A DNA stretch of 64,000 nucleotides from Galdieria sulphuraria (taxonomy: Eukaryota > Rhodophyta > Bangiophyceae > Galdieriales > Galdieriaceae). Location of the stretch: contig NW_005178436.1 in NCBI RefSeq assembly GCF_000341285.1, forward strand, positions 86,479 to 150,478, read 5' to 3'. How positions within the stretch are numbered: the stretch's first letter is position 1; each line of letters opens with the position of its first letter. The notes under the pieces were generated by a model. That model was not told the DNA's origin. It ran no database searches and worked only from the letters and a program-made list of their open reading frames with translations. A program made the translations under genes and the position numbers. This document shows positions 50,130 to 60,828 of this stretch, piece after piece.

Positions 50130-51288
50130 TCAGTAAGTAGAGCATTTTAAAGCTATCAAAGCAACCAACAAACCCCATAGTGTTAAAATGATACCACTAA
50201 AATTCAACCAAGAAAACTGTTGCTTGAAAAAGAGAAAGCCAATAAGGAATATCGAACATGTTTTGGAATGTCCAAGAACATTGTAAGTAATTGCGGAAGT
50301 CTTTCCAATAACCATGAATATCGAAATGTTTACACAGAAAGCAATCAGAGAAGACAGCAAAATCATAGACTGCAGCGATAAAATTAAACTTCTCTATTGA
50401 ATGCCAAACTTACCACACTCTTCACAGTAAAATCGAACTGAAAAATACTAAAAGGCGAAGATGGTTTGTAGTCTTCTAAAATGGGCAATAAAGGAGCTAA
50501 AAATAGAGCAGCTAAAGGAGCAATATAGTATTGAAGTTGCAAGGGATTCGCTTCCAATGACCTATTTCAGTTCAATAAGCAAACCTAACTATAACATGTC
50601 TTTCATACTTTTGCAAGGTCCCACACCAAACTTGATAAAGTGAAGTAACAACTACACCAGTCAAACCAAAGAAAATGCCGAGAAAATTCAACTCTAGGTC
50701 AGTTAGGGTAGCAACGGTTACACCAACACAAACTAAAGTCAAAGGAACATAAAACTTTCTTTCCAAATATATTTTGTAAAATACAGCTTCTATAAATACA
50801 ATAACGGGTGTAGTCAAGTGCTTCAAAACTTGATAGCAGCCAACTGAGTTATACCGAAGAGAAAGATTAGTCAAAACTACAAATCCCATATTTCCCAAAG
50901 CTAAACGAGACGCTGCAAAAATATCTAGTTTCTTAGGTTTGAATAAACCCAAATAAGAACAAAGAACCAAACCCAAAAAGGTGACAATAAAATGGATGCA
51001 GGTAAGAGTACACACTACCCAGAAAAAGTTAAAGACGAAACGAGCTGATAACAAATATAACATCTTACTGAAACGAAAACCCAATTGGGTTACATACTTG
51101 TTGACCGAGACAATGCTCACGCTGGAAGTAAAGTTGAACACCATAACAAGCGCTACCACAGGGTCGACTGCTTTCAAATATTCTTCAATAACAATTGGTG
51201 ATATAAGACTATGGTGAAAGTAGCGTATATTATCTCCATTTTTCTCAGTTTCATCATTTTCCAACTTCACAAATGGTTGTCTATTCAT
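50130..51288 (-). CDS. Nucleotide-sugar/triose-phosphate translocator family, SLC35E3-like
   Basis: Four exons: 51288..51069, 51014..50609, 50561..50414, 50369..50130; 337 aa, ten membrane helices. Family blocks: SVNKYVTQLGFRF, CIHFIVTFLGLVLCS, GNMGFVVLTNLSLRYNSVG, YQVLKHLTTPVIVFIE, VATLTDLELNFLG, TSLYQVWCGTLQK/SLEANPLQLQYY and AITYNVLGHSKTCSIF. The first intron (51015..51068) is 54 nt with no stop, so it can be read through as SKMLYLLSARFVF, but splicing gives FRFMCTLTCIHF as in SLC35E3. It probably sits in Golgi or ER membranes; substrate is unknown. Divergent from the acetyltransferase gene, 86 nt away. Confidence 0.9.
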
Positions 51289-51374
51289 GAACCAAAAAAA
51301 CTCAACAGTTCCAAATTACCAAATATGCAAAAATACTCAATTTCAAAAATGGGACGATTGATTTTCAACAAGCC
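51289..51374. promoter_or_regulatory. 86-nt divergent interval, SLC35E3-like / GNA1
   Basis: Two opposing start codons over 86 nt of A-rich sequence. The partners both fit sugar-nucleotide metabolism, so co-regulation is plausible but unproven. Confidence 0.4.
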
Positions 51375-51830
51375 ATGTCTTCTCAAGAGAATATTATTTG
51401 GCGAACCCTTTCTAGTAGCGACTTTGATAAAGGATATACAAATCTATTAAGCGAACTTAGTACTGTGGGAAGCGTGGAAAAGAGTGAATTTTTAAGTCGT
51501 CTCCATCAAATACAGAGTTATCCAGATTACTACATTTTAGTGGCAGAAGATGTGACTCAGTCACAGGTGATTGCAAGTGGTACTTTACTTGTAGAACTTA
51601 AGTTTCTTCACAATTGTAAGTCCGTCGGCCATATAGAAGATATTGTTGTGTCCAAGTTGTATAGAGGCCTTGGTCTAGGGAAAATACTTGTAGATAAATT
51701 AGTACAAGAAGCAAAAAGTCGGAATTGTTACAAAGTCATACTCAGCTGTTCACCTGGAAACGTTGCCTTTTATGAAAAGTGTAACTTTGTTCAAAGAGAG
51801 CTTCAAATGGTTTGTTATTTTAATGAGTAA
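51375..51830 (+). CDS. GNA1: Glucosamine-6-phosphate N-acetyltransferase
   Basis: Single exon, 151 aa, the usual size. GNAT fold with GHIEDIVVSKLYRGLGLGKI (the acetyl-CoA pyrophosphate loop) and NCYKVILSCSPGNVAFYEKC, then FVQRELQMVCYF, the GNA1 pattern (YKxxLDCxxxNxxFYEKxGF). It makes N-acetylglucosamine-6-phosphate in the UDP-GlcNAc pathway, needed for glycosylation and GPI anchors. The product end may vary by splicing at AATGA/GTAATA, but the plain stop is the simplest reading. Confidence 0.93.
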   Translation: MSSQENIIWRTLSSSDFDKGYTNLLSELSTVGSVEKSEFLSRLHQIQSYPDYYILVAEDVTQSQVIASGTLLVELKFLHNCKSVGHIEDIVVSKLYRGLGLGKILVDKLVQEAKSRNCYKVILSCSPGNVAFYEKCNFVQRELQMVCYFNE

Positions 51831-52348
51831 TATTTCGCTCTTTTTGCTGTTCACTCATTTCAGTTGGCTGTGATCCTTTCGAAGACTGGTTTTGGCACAC
51901 CAAGAAATTTATTAGGAATAACTTTATTATTCTTTTTGAATTTAATATGCAGTGAATTCAATGTTTCATTTGAAGTGATGACAAAACACAAAATAAATCC
52001 ATTTGCTTCAGATATGATTCTGTCACGAGCACTTTTGCTCTGTATGAATGTGTAATTATTGTTTTCAAAAAATTATACTTTTGACACTTTGTCCATTCTG
52101 CTATTTGAAGTGTTCAAAGATTAATATTGACTCTAGTTTCCACAAACTTTGCCGATAGTATTTGGACGCTTGACACAATTTTCATAAGAATTATTTTCTG
52201 TTTACCTAACTGTGATATGGATGGTTCAAGTGAAGCCTGTAAATAGCATTCCAAAGTAAGTCAAAGACCGTTTATAACTCCAAAAACAATAATCGTATTC
52301 TAAAAGCTATCACACAAATGAAAGAAACAAAAAAATGTTAGCAATATT
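51831..52348. other. Intergenic interval after GNA1
   Basis: 518 nt between convergent genes. One weak open frame (51864-52055) begins right after a splice-acceptor-like CATTTCAG but has no family support. Nothing else is seen. Confidence 0.5.
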
Positions 52349-53509
52349 CTAATCTTTGCTTGCTAAAATGACACTAATGATCCCTTTAGTATTTTCATAT
52401 CCAAGATAATTCCAACCTCCAGCGACGAGCATGTTCTTCCATTCTTCTTCTGTACGTTCTTTACCGTTGTTTACAATTCCCATGTGAAGATCAAAGAGCT
52501 TTCCACTGGATGTGATATTAGAACCTGGAACAACATATTCCAAAAGCATTAACTTTGCATGCGAAGGACTACATTCCTTCACAGTCTTTAAAATTTGTAT
52601 TCCCTTATTATCATCCCAATCATGTAAGACATGCTTCATTATATAAAGATCATGATTGCGAGGAACACCTTGGAAGAAATCACATGGCTCCTTGCTACAT
52701 TTGTCTTATAAACATTCATCAATGAATACGGCTTGTTCTATGACTTGAGGCAAATCTGCAATAACACCTCGAATTTGTGGATGCTTCTTTAAAATAGCTT
52801 TCAAAAGTGTTCCTGGACCTGCTCCAACATCACAGATGCTTTGGAACTTGGAAAAGTCAAAAGTATTAAGGACTGCATTGGTGTCAAAGTTGCTCAATGA
52901 AGCCATACCAGACTCAAATCTCTTTAATATTTCAGTACTTTCAGGATCAGAACGAGTAATAAACTCAAAAAATTCACAACCAAAACCTGACTATTTTCAG
53001 AAAATCGAGCATATAAAAAAGAGGTACTGAGTACTTACATGTCACCTGTAACCTTCTTTCCGGTTTTTACAGCTTTTTCTAATTCGAGCCAAATATGACA
53101 CAGCTCTTTGCTTCCTTCCCATAATATCAAACCTCGAGCAGAGTCTTCGCGGTCTTTCAAAAGTAGGCTTCCTAGTCGAGTAACAGTAAAAGAGTATTGT
53201 GGATAATCGTGTTCTTTCACTAGGCTCAGTGTTGAGGCAGCTCGCAATAGCCTATACGTAAAGTCTTTGTCAGTATGGCATAAGGAAGCCACCTAAAATA
53301 ACTGATTTAAACTCTATACAACGACGAATTTTGAGTAGAGGAACCTCAGAAGCCAGCACAGGGCCTTTAGTTTCTGTTGCTTTGGCTTCAATTATATCGA
53401 TAAAGCCAAGAGAAACAAGTGTCCTCAAGATGGCAGTTTTCCAATGGCCACTGCAAATGTTAAAGATAGTATGGAAGTCTTCAAAATATTCTTCATAATA
53501 ACCTGGCAT
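52349..53509 (-). CDS. O-methyltransferase, plant COMT/bacterial type, with an in-frame TAA
   Basis: Three exons: 53509..53345, 53292..53046, 52986..52349; 349 codons, the normal family size. A dimerisation domain (HWKTAILRTLVSLGFIDII, YRLLRAASTLSL) precedes the SAM-binding fold: ICDVGAGPGTLLKAIL (motif I), IADLPQVIEQA, FFQGVPRNHDLYIMKHVLHDW with the catalytic His-Asp, and LLEYVVPG. A TAA stands at 52706..52708 between QAVFIDECL and DKCSKEPCDFF in one open frame. It could be avoided only by a 39- or 42-nt intron starting at GTATTC, shorter than the others here. So it is either a decaying gene or has an unusually small intron. Second exon junction (GTGACA donor) is uncertain. Substrate is unknown. 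Confidence 0.75.
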
Positions 53510-55139
53510 ATTTCTCGGGCGAACAAAGAGAAAAAACCGTCAATCGAAATATACTTGTCATACAACAGAGCAGCCGTTGTTCTGTTGTCTTTCCCTGCTT
53601 CATGAGGGTCCGAAAATCGGCCAGCACGGCAGAAAGTAGAAATGGATGAGAGTTGCCAAAGTTCTGCATTATGGAGATTGTTGTGAATAGAAACACAATT
53701 TGAGGACTGTTTCTTGTAATCATGGCATTTTATTTATTGCAAATCAAAACGCAGGACATGGTCGAGAGTTTTGTTGATGCTATACAGAATGTATCAAAAG
53801 TTTGAATAGGACTTGGAAAGGATTTGTATTCTTGTCATCCTCTTTATCTATTGATTGCTTCATGAATATGTATTTGTTGTTTTCAACAATGCATCCATTT
53901 ACATGGACTGTCTTTTCTTTTGGAAACTTAAGTCTCTTCATGGTTGTCATTGTAGAAACATTATTCACGCGTAGCCTCATGCCGGATTATTCACTTTTTG
54001 TTTTTGTAAATGGCTTGTTTAGCTATTTATAGTTACTCATGTTTGCACTTTTGACAAGTCAATGCATTGAAATTATGGCTGCACAAGGTCTGGTTCTAGG
54101 AAAGCATTCTTTCGTCCTTTTTCCTTTGAGATTCATAACTCGATAATTTGTAGGCTTGGTATACTAACAAATGTATCGATTTTAAGTTGAAAACATTTAC
54201 AATTTTGGACTTTTAAGAACGCATCTTGGTGTTGTAATACTGCTGAAGGAACTATCACACAAGTCAAGAACAATAATGGGTATAGGTAACGAGAACTTTT
54301 GCTCTTTGTCCTAATTAAATTATACGCTACAAAGGCTAGCTTCTGATCAAGCTAACTCTGTTCTTTGGCATCAGTGTCGATATTCTTTCAACATTACCGA
54401 TCTGTTAATGCATAGACTTTTGAGTCTACAGTTTTGGCAACACCATTCATTGACCCTTCATTGAATTCGAGTAAACCTTGAAAGATTTTCTCCAAAAACT
54501 ATCCGTTCGCTGTAAAAGAAACGACAAGCCTATAAAAAGGCAAAGTATTGAGGAAGTTAGTATACATTTCTTGTCCTTTTTTTAAAATGGCTTGGACTGG
54601 TCTATTCAGACTCTTCAAGCTCTTCAAAAGTCGTCTTCGATCGTTTTAGTTCAGCAAAACTACCTCCCAGTCATACAAGTTATTAAAGATGGAGGTTGTT
54701 TTGCAAAGTGTATTTTGAAAGACTGTAGGAAGAAAAAGTACTCCACTGATTGAGTGTTCTTCTTGAGCCAATCCAAGAAACCATGAAAAACGGAAAGCCA
54801 AGTATATTAACAAGTACTCTGTGCTGTTACTTTTCAGTAGTAGAGTGGATCTTATAAAAGTGGCCACTATGGCATCTTTTGGATATCCTGACTAGGCTTC
54901 ATCGCTTGATTTCCCAACTCGTTACCTCGGTGAAGTTCCCCTTCTTTTCACTCAGTGCTTCTATCGCTATTATGCAACTCAAGCCGTTGTATTGACTTTT
55001 TCTATATTTTTTAAGTTATTTATGTATCTGACTATTCGTTTTAGAATCTCAAGGTCTCTCGACTTGTGTCCTTAAACCCGATCTTCGTCGAGAAAGTTGC
55101 GTCAAGATTGAATTCTGAGGCTTTTAAAACTCTATATTG
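53510..55139. other. 1.6-kb gene-poor interval
   Basis: Weak frames only: a plus frame at 53802-54032 and a minus frame at 54646-54870 that has no ATG but reads protein-like (AFRFSWFLGLAQEEHS...). No family, no consistent splice structure. It could hold worn remnants of genes. Confidence 0.5.
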
Positions 55140-55529
55140 TCATTGAAACTTTCTAAAGCTTTCCGCATATCCTCCATTCCGAGAGAATTTTCTTGAGTGT
55201 TGTACCATAACTTTTAACAGATAAAACACAAAAGTGCAGTAAGATTGTTTATACCCAGAATCTAGAATTTCCTCCAAAATAACATATTTTATTGTGTCTA
55301 GTGTTTGTATTTTCTTCAACTGCATAAATGAATACAATTCCTTCGATGGTAAAAGAAATGCATAAATGTCTTTGAGCTTTAGAATACTCATTTCTGTCTT
55401 CAAATTGTCGACCACACATGAAGTAATATCATGACAACAATGTCCAAGATTCGTTTTACAAAATGGTTTGTAGAATTGGCAATCAACTTGAGATGTAAAG
55501 AATAGCCATGGTCGTTCACTAAAGCCCAT
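55140..55529 (-). CDS. Hypothetical protein
   Basis: Single open frame from an ATG, 129 aa. The N-terminal part is Cys/His-rich (CQFYKPFCKTNLGHCCHD); the rest looks helical (SILKLKDIYAFLLPSKELYS). No signal peptide, membrane helix or known motif. It lies in a gene-poor part of the window beside a transporter remnant, so it may be a chance or decaying frame. I do not recognise it. Confidence 0.35.
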   Translation of the reverse strand: MGFSERPWLFFTSQVDCQFYKPFCKTNLGHCCHDITSCVVDNLKTEMSILKLKDIYAFLLPSKELYSFMQLKKIQTLDTIKYVILEEILDSGYKQSYCTFVFYLLKVMVQHSRKFSRNGGYAESFRKFQ

Positions 55530-55846
55530 CTTCAGTTGTTTAAGGTTCCAATGTTGTTCAACATCTCAACTTTCTCTCTGAACAAGAAACTTTCATACTT
55601 CAATTAGGAAATAACGATCAGTAACAATCTCGAAAACGAATGAAAAGTTTCTCTTGATACCGAACAGAAATGTTGACATTTGTTGGACTACTTTTACAAC
55701 AATATCAGCTACGTTGGACTAAAATTGTATATGAAAAAGGGATGAAGATATTTTCTGTAACAAAATGAAAGTCTACAAATCAATCATATAGTTTTACATG
55801 TCTAGGTCACTCCTCTGCATCAAATCGTAATACTTTCTATCCTCAT
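55530..55846. other. Intergenic interval
   Basis: 317 nt without coding or structural signal that I can see. Confidence 0.5.
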
Positions 55847-56362
55847 CTACCAAAGAGCATCCATTCTCTCCGGAATAAGAACCAACGCTATTCTCAAACC
55901 CAATAAAGATAAACCACCGTTGAGATATTGAATGGCTCTAAACCCGGAAGTTCCATCTCCAAAGCTTTTTTTCAAGCGAATGTAAGCTTCAGTACCGGCT
56001 ATCCCGCCGGTATTGCCAAATGCAGTGATCATACCAGTCATTCTACCCCGAATAATTGTGGGAAATATTTCAGTGGGTATCACATATAGTGGATTGAAAA
56101 TAAAGTATTCGACAAAGAGAGGGATAGTTGCAACGATCGCAAAGGCTGCTGTATGTTTCGACAAGTCCGTGTAGAATCCACCACGAAGAAAGCTGGACAA
56201 GGACAAGAGACATCAACCCCAGGTTAAAACTTTCTTTCTTCCCAGATAGTCCAAACACCATGCAGCAATGATAGGAGCAGGAAAAGTACAGGCATTCTGA
56301 ACAATAGAGACCCAAGCAGTTTTCAACACGTTCGAACCTGTAATCTCGCTAAATATGACTCC
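55847..56362 (-). pseudogene. MFS transporter remnant (C-terminal helices, in-frame TGA)
   Basis: One frame codes the last five or so membrane helices of a major facilitator protein: VSIVQNACTFPAPIIAAWCL, DYLGRKKVLTWG, then a TGA, then CLLSLSSFLRGGFYTD, YVIPTEIFPTIIRGRM, AFGNTGGIAGTEAY and GLRIALVLIPE. DYLGRKK and the EIFPTIIRGRM block are MFS hallmarks. The first seven helices are absent from the sequence upstream (a TAA precedes the frame), so the gene is truncated as well as interrupted. It differs from the intact sugar porter at 7.9 kb and looks closer to phosphate or SV2-like members, though this is a guess. Confidence 0.75.
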
Positions 56363-59300
56363 TTAATAAGCTAATTGTCTATTATTTATCTATCTGATTC
56401 TTTTGCAGAGTCAATCTTAAATTGTATTGTGGTTGTGATTATCCAAACTGTTAAAGGTCTTGTTCTCTTAAATATACTGAATAAATTTCGTCTACTAGTA
56501 AAAAAAAAGAATATATATAAATGTAGAAATAATGGAAAAATAAGAAGCTTTCATCTCCTCTTGGCAAAGTAATAACGAAAGGTGAATTTTGAAATATATG
56601 TGCAAGGAGAAGCAAAATCACCACCACCTTTACTCTTATACCAGTCAAAACTCTTTAGAAGTTCTTTATGCAGAGATCAAACCTAGACCCTTGTAACGTT
56701 TAAGGTTCGATCCTCCTTGACGTAAATAGTTTATGTATTTGTACATAGACAAAAGAATTCAAACCTTTGGTCGGTTTTTTGTTGTAGCCTTGTTCTCTGT
56801 ATACTTTCCAATTCTACTGTTGAATATATGATTTATTCTTTATTACAACTCGTAATCGAACAAAGATTGCTCCTTGAGCGTATTTGCATAGAAGGAAAGG
56901 TTATAGTTCTCACGTTGCAAGCCAAACAGAGTTAATGTCATTGAGATTAGAAAATGACCATTTTACATCTTTAAGGAGTTTTCCTTAATTTTGAACGACC
57001 AACAAAGAAAGGTTCTCAGATCGAGAACGAGTCAAAAACTGGTTGTAGCAAAACCCGTTCTTGATTTGTTATCAAAATAGGGTCACAAGTAGTCAAAAAT
57101 TTACCTTGCAGAGACGAGATTGAACAAACTCAACTCTGTTAAAAGGCTACACTGTCGCTAGGGAGTTGCGAGGACCTTTGTTACGACACTGTTCTTCTCT
57201 TTTCACAACAATACTGAGATGTGAAATTGATTGTATCTAGCACACTTATTGTTCCAGAAACTTTTTACATATCTCCAAGTGAAATATTTTCTTTCATAAA
57301 ACTCACTAGTCACTCAAAATAATATATCTCCAGTGAAAGGAGACAATACAAAGCGATCCTTCTCAGAACAATCCAATTAGAAATTCAACACAATGGTTTG
57401 ATTGTTGGATGGAAAGGAAGTTTCAGTGAGTGTTGTCAAGGCTGTGGACCTGCTTCAAGTTTGCTAGTGAAACTTTTCAGACTTTAATTTCTAAAGCGAA
57501 TTCGTCGTTTGTTTTAGTTGGACAAGTGAATTTCTATTATCTACGTTTCTTTTTTAAGCCCTGCAAATGTTTCTTTTAGAACAATCCATCGAGTCCTGAG
57601 CTCTGAGTTCCATGTAGACTGTAGTTTCTTTTTAGTATGTACAACTTTTATTATCTCTTTGGAGTTTATATCCTTTATGCAACACTTGTTGTTATTTCAC
57701 TTCTGGTCTTGTATGGAAATTTGAGATTACCGTTGTCGAGAAGAGAGCAAAGACAAAGGAATTCAAGCTGTGGTTGAGTGTTGGTACTTTGGTCAATTAG
57801 TTGTCTCGCAAGTCCATTTTGTTTTACTGAAAATTGTTTCAGAGCAGTTTTGCGTATTTATTAGCAGTTGAAAGTCCTGTAGTCTGTTGTTGAGATTCTG
57901 AGAATCAGGCTTGGGGCTATTATTTCAAAGATATTCTACAAGAACAAGAAACCAGTCAGACACTCAGTTGAGTCTTTTAGTCAGTACACAGAATTATATT
58001 CCGTATAGTAGTTTTCCTTGTCTTCTATATGACTCTTTTCAAGATGGAGAAATCGGTCTGTAACTCTGCAACAGGCATTTCTCAGAATAGCATAGGAAAG
58101 TCTTGAGTCCATCATTGCTTATTTTCAATGGTTGTTTGTATTGTTGTGCTTTTATATCAATTCTCTATTGATTCGAGTATGGAAAACGACACCCATAAGG
58201 TTTGACAGTTTGTGAAAACGAAAGCTGAATAAACTTGCTTTTTGAAAGCAAGGGAAAAGTTTTCAGTTCAAAGTATACTCACCTTGTTGGGAACCGTGAA
58301 ATAAAGCAAGCAAAAGGACACTGTTGAAAGTCATGGTTGTGTTCACCTGGGTAAAATGTTTTGACGATGGCGACTGTAGCTATTAGTCCGTTTTGAGAAA
58401 CGCCTTTGTTTTTTTGAATTACTGGGTTTACCAAAAGTTAAGTTTTGTCTAAAGAATGTGTGAGTCGTAAGAGTGATAGTGTTGAAGCCAGTATTGCTGC
58501 TGTTTCTGAAAGGCATCTATTGCAAATCGTCTTTGGTCCTTATATAGTTGAAGAGGAGGGTAACATTAGTAGTACGGTGTGAATGGGAAACAAGGCGACT
58601 TGTGTATAACAGTATTTGCCTTTTCAAGAGTGCTTCTGATCTGTTTTTTTTCCAACACACTGAAAGTCATGCTGTTGAAAGTAGTGGTAGTTGTAGCTGG
58701 CAAAAAGTGAAAAAGAAACTTCACATTTTGTGCAAACAGCTTGCGTTTGGATAGTATACAAAGTAGCTCTGAAAGAAACTCATGGAAGATTGGGTGAACT
58801 TCTACAAGGTTACACGAGTGCTCACGTTGATGTCATCGTTTCCGACTAGAGTTTTTGGTTTGACTCTGAAGATAAAGTCCAACTTTTGGTAAATAATTCC
58901 TAGAAAGCATACGCAGACGAACAGAGTGGTTTGCACATTGACACGAACCTAAAACATTTTTCTATTATCGCAGCAAAATCAAACCACTCGCCACTACTTG
59001 AAATTCAACCAGAACAGCAACAACAACAAATATGAGCCCAAGGCTAGTAAATTATGGCTTAGTCATCAAGTCTATAAAGAGAATGATTGGCGCTTCTATC
59101 TTTTACTGTTTTCTTCGTTGTTGGCATGAGTGGAGAATTGCAATTGTTTTATTTACTTGGATTTGTAAAATGACAGCAACGACAACAACAAACAAGAGAA
59201 AGTCATAGTGTATTGGTTAGTAGTACATGGAATATCAATAATAGCTTTTGTCATAAAAGTACGAATTTGACCTATTTTTTACCATAAAGGAAAATTGTAT

Positions 59301-59515
59301 TGTTGACTTTACAGAAGAAGAGGGCATTATTTGCACACTTACGACTATTCCTGCACCTTACTATCAGTAGAACTACATACGGTTCTGATTTTGAACAACA
59401 AATAGGGTATCGAGTTGTTTACTGGTCGATTTTCTATTTTGCTTGTACCTGTTTGAGACTAATCTTTATCTTTTGACTCTTACAACGAACTTATTTGTTA
59501 TCTCATGATAGTGTG
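56363..59515. other. 3.1-kb stretch with no recognisable gene
   Basis: No open frame of note on either strand apart from one of 68 codons at 58548-58754 without family features. Short CAA/CAACGA runs appear near 59010-59190. No tRNA or rRNA was recognised; a GGTTCGATCC string at 56704 lacks a pairing T-stem. It could be intergenic, subtelomeric or an eroded element. Confidence 0.6.
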
Positions 59516-59812
59516 ATGAAGCAATTAGTCGTCATTTCTTTTCCGAAAACGTCGACGTACAACCTTTCAGAAGCTTTTTTCATTGGAAATCCCGATCACA
59601 TAGAATCTCTTTGTCCCTTGATAGTTGTGTTGCATTTGGAGGGGTGGGCAATTGATAGTCCAAATGATCAATTCAAGACAATTTCGTCAGTTGAAACAAG
59701 TAATCTTTCACAAGTGAATTTGCAGTATTATGGACGTGTACAACATACTGTTTTCCGTGATCTAGAATTTACTACTGATTTATCTAAACATATTGCAATG
59801 CTCTTATGTTGA
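59516..59812 (+). CDS. Hypothetical protein or exon
   Basis: Open frame of 98 codons from an ATG (MKQLVVISFPKTSTYNLSEA ...) ending MLLC. Mixed hydrophobic/polar composition with LCPLIVVLHLEGWAID looks protein-like, but there are no motifs. It may belong with the exon-like segment near 60.6 kb. I do not recognise it. Confidence 0.3.
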   Translation: MKQLVVISFPKTSTYNLSEAFFIGNPDHIESLCPLIVVLHLEGWAIDSPNDQFKTISSVETSNLSQVNLQYYGRVQHTVFRDLEFTTDLSKHIAMLLC

Positions 59813-60583
59813 AACCATCATATGATTATTTGTGCTCCAGAATATTTCCATCTTACATGTTCGACCCTAAAACCAGCGTGATATGAAGTTTGTCATCTAG
59901 TCGATAAGGATAGGGAAATATCTTTATTTCGTCTTTTCTCTTCTTTATCGGCGTAATTGTAGAATGGTGAAAATCATGTTTTTTAGAGTTGTACTATATT
60001 CTTACAAGAAAAGGGATGAATATGATAAAAAGTAGCATTTGAAGACTGCGAGATGATGTAAATTCAAAGAAGAAGCAACAAGATTGCAGTCAAAGTTCTA
60101 TATAAACGATCTATTGGGAATAGAAATTGAACTTGTCCTAGTATGACCTACTGATTGTTTTCCCTTATTCATATGAATTGTTATAAAAGACAAAAATTTA
60201 TGTTTTACATTGTATATACTTTTCGATTGAATAATATAGAAAGGTCATTCGAAAAAAATTCAAGGAAAAGAAGTAAATGAATGCTTCCCTGGCTTCACGG
60301 GATTAAAATATCAGACCCATGTTTTACAGATTTTGAGGTTGATTTTCACAAAAAGCAGAATCAATTCTGAGATTTTTACACAAGTAGCAGCAAAACACAA
60401 ACTTATTATCCTGTTCTAATTTCAGGATCTTTTTGTATATCCTTTGATGCTCGAACCTTTTCGCAACCTTTGGTGGTAATCTTGGACTATTACCACAATT
60501 GATTCAAGTGATAAATAACAATGTATTTATGCCGTACCAATACCTTGTTTCTATTGATGAGTTGAGTTTGAATCTTATTTCAG

Positions 60584-60828
60584 AGTGATACCCGAAACAA
60601 TTCTGGTTATAGCTGTATTGAAGTAAGCAGTAATCATTTGCTTGAGAGTACTACTCTGAATCTTACCACTTCCAGTGAAATCTCAACAGGATATGGCACA
60701 GTTATTCTAGTAGATACGGAAGAAAAGGTCTATTTGATTTCTTCCTTCTCAACGTATCTAGAAACTGGTTACTGTTTTATATTACTTGAATTGTATACTG
60801 AATTCAATGATTTACTGTTCAATGGAAA
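60584..60828 (+). other. Exon-like open segment with good splice signals
   Basis: An open frame is bounded by a TTATTTCAG acceptor and an AAA/GTAAGA donor. It reads SDTRNNSGYSCIEVSSNHLL ... TGYGTVILVDTEEKVYLISS and ends FNGKK. No family is recognised. After the next TAG acceptor (ending at 60879) the frame closes within a few codons (ELVIC). It could be part of a fast-evolving or decaying gene. Confidence 0.35.

Noticed and set aside
54646-54867. 73-codon minus frame as a gene
   Set aside because: Begins with GTG, no ATG, no splice partners; only mentioned as a possible remnant.
56704-56713. GGTTCGATCC as a tRNA B-box
   Set aside because: Flanking bases do not pair as a T-stem, and no A-box or acceptor stem is found at the right distance.
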